The position numbers were made by a program, and so were the translations under genes. Positions 63,155 through 64,000 of a stretch of DNA of 64,000 bases are shown piece by piece. Source of the DNA: Warburgia ugandensis (Eukaryota; Streptophyta; Magnoliopsida; Canellales; Canellaceae); the NCBI GenBank assembly GCA_035236585.1, contig CP141132.1, positions 24,573,445-24,637,444 of the forward strand, given 5' to 3'. Below the pieces are notes generated by a model. It was not told the DNA's origin. It did no database searches and saw only the letters and a list, made by a program, of their open reading frames with translations. The first letter of the stretch is position 1. The number at the start of each line of letters is the position of its first letter.

Positions 63155-64000
63155 AACTCAACTAGTTCTCCTCCATTTTGAGAGAATCATTAACAAAAAC
63201 AAATTTTGAGCTACATTGATTTCAACTATTTATTTTCTAGTTTAACCTATGGATGAGATTTTAAGGAATATAGTAACCATATTAATAAAAAATCATTAAA
63301 ATGACCTAGAGTAATTGAAATGCCTGAATTGCCACTGCACTAATCAACACCTACCCCACTGCCCCCCCCCCCCTCGGTAGTAGGGAATTCATCCTCAAAT
63401 TCATAAGTGCTCACATGTACTCTCTAGCTTCAAATACTAATCAATGTGCAGGACTATTGTCTAGTTTACATTTCTTTGTACAACAAACATAAGCCAATGT
63501 CTATGTATCATCCTTGTAGGAATCCAACTAAGAACCTCTCTTCCACTGCTACACTACGTCTTCTACACAAAGAGCCAAATCTCGCACATCTAAGCCTCTA
63601 TTATTTTCCCATCAAGTAGGAACATGCACATGTGTGTCTATGTTCATATATATTCATTATCTCAAGCCAAATAATTCACATATACTATTATGCAATAGCT
63701 TGTGTTGAATAATGAGAGAACTATAATCATTTCTCACAACTAGCCACCCATGTTAGTTGTAGTCTATTGAAACACTTTATGCAATGAGTTGATTACTAAA
63801 TTCTTTTGCTAGACACAACTCAAGAAAAGTGCCTTCTTTTGATACATAAAAAGGGTCAAATTTTCATAGAAATTTCATAATGGATATCATCTCCATGAAT
63901 GGACTCATTGTAAATAAGAACCTCATCATAGTTTCCACACCAATCATCATCCATAAATGTCAACCTCTGAGTCTCTATGACATAAATCATCTTTTCTAAC
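63155..64000. other. Unassigned flank right of the hAT
   Basis: Begins with the target repeat AACTCAAC. A run of 12 C's lies at 63362-63373. On the minus strand GAGGATGAATTCCC, the G-run, and then TGTTGATTAGTGCAG (63350 downward) look like the end of a retrotransposon ORF, a polypurine tract and an LTR start, but no second LTR or clear pol motif supports this. Minus-strand sequence near 63850-64000 has a short open frame (DDDWCGNYDEVLIYNE) of unknown nature. Confidence 0.3.

Overview
The window reads as plant nuclear heterochromatin. It is AT-rich, has no intact host gene, and is filled almost end to end with transposable elements inserted into one another. The elements belong to plant lineages: Athila/Tat-like and Del/Tekay-like Ty3/gypsy retrotransposons with very long LTRs, a hAT transposon, a CACTA-like (En/Spm) transposon with a Ulp1-type protease gene, and a tRNA-derived SINE. 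Every coding sequence I recognise carries stops or frameshifts. The species cannot be told from this.

Layout. 1-823: unassigned flank. 824-14812 (minus): a non-autonomous LTR retrotransposon ('family 1') with about 2.5-2.65 kb LTRs, a tRNA-Asp-type primer site and one unknown gag-like ORF but no pol. Two solo LTRs of a Tekay-like family are nested in it (5039-7626 and 8365-10937, each with a perfect 5-bp target-site duplication, TSD). 14813-31712 (minus): an Athila-like element ('family 2'), LTR-gag-PR-RT-RH-IN-LTR, with a 3.9 kb solo LTR inside RNase H (20726-24656), plus a truncated second leader beyond its 3' LTR. 31713-47843 (plus): a second family 1 copy whose ORF is interrupted at 32621-45261 by a scrambled Tekay-like chromovirus. 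The order there is RT middle (+), LTR-PPT-IN-RH (-), gag-PR-RT start (+). That order is what a circularly permuted insertion followed by one inversion would give. The chromovirus itself holds two more solo LTRs (35952-38633 and 38757-43865), both with perfect TSDs.

47844-51285 is the only stretch without dominant retroelement signal. It holds minisatellites, a (TC)n tract and a SINE with a 17-bp target duplication. 51294-63154 is one hAT transposon (TIR TAGGCCTGGCAA, 8-bp TSD matching 7/8) carrying a broken transposase on the minus strand. It is split by a fourth Tekay-type solo LTR (53310-55673, TSD TCTTT) and by a CACTA-like element (about 58400-62882). 63155-64000 is unassigned flank.

The elements are not a working gene system but a record of insertion and recombination. 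Six solo LTRs with recognisable TSDs (five perfect, one 4/5) show strong LTR-LTR recombination. The autonomous family 2 and pol-less family 1 share primer site, leader and 3' region, so family 2 is a plausible driver of family 1. The most novel items are the family 1 ORF with its internal repeats, the permuted and inverted chromovirus, and a leader module found inside an unrelated LTR.
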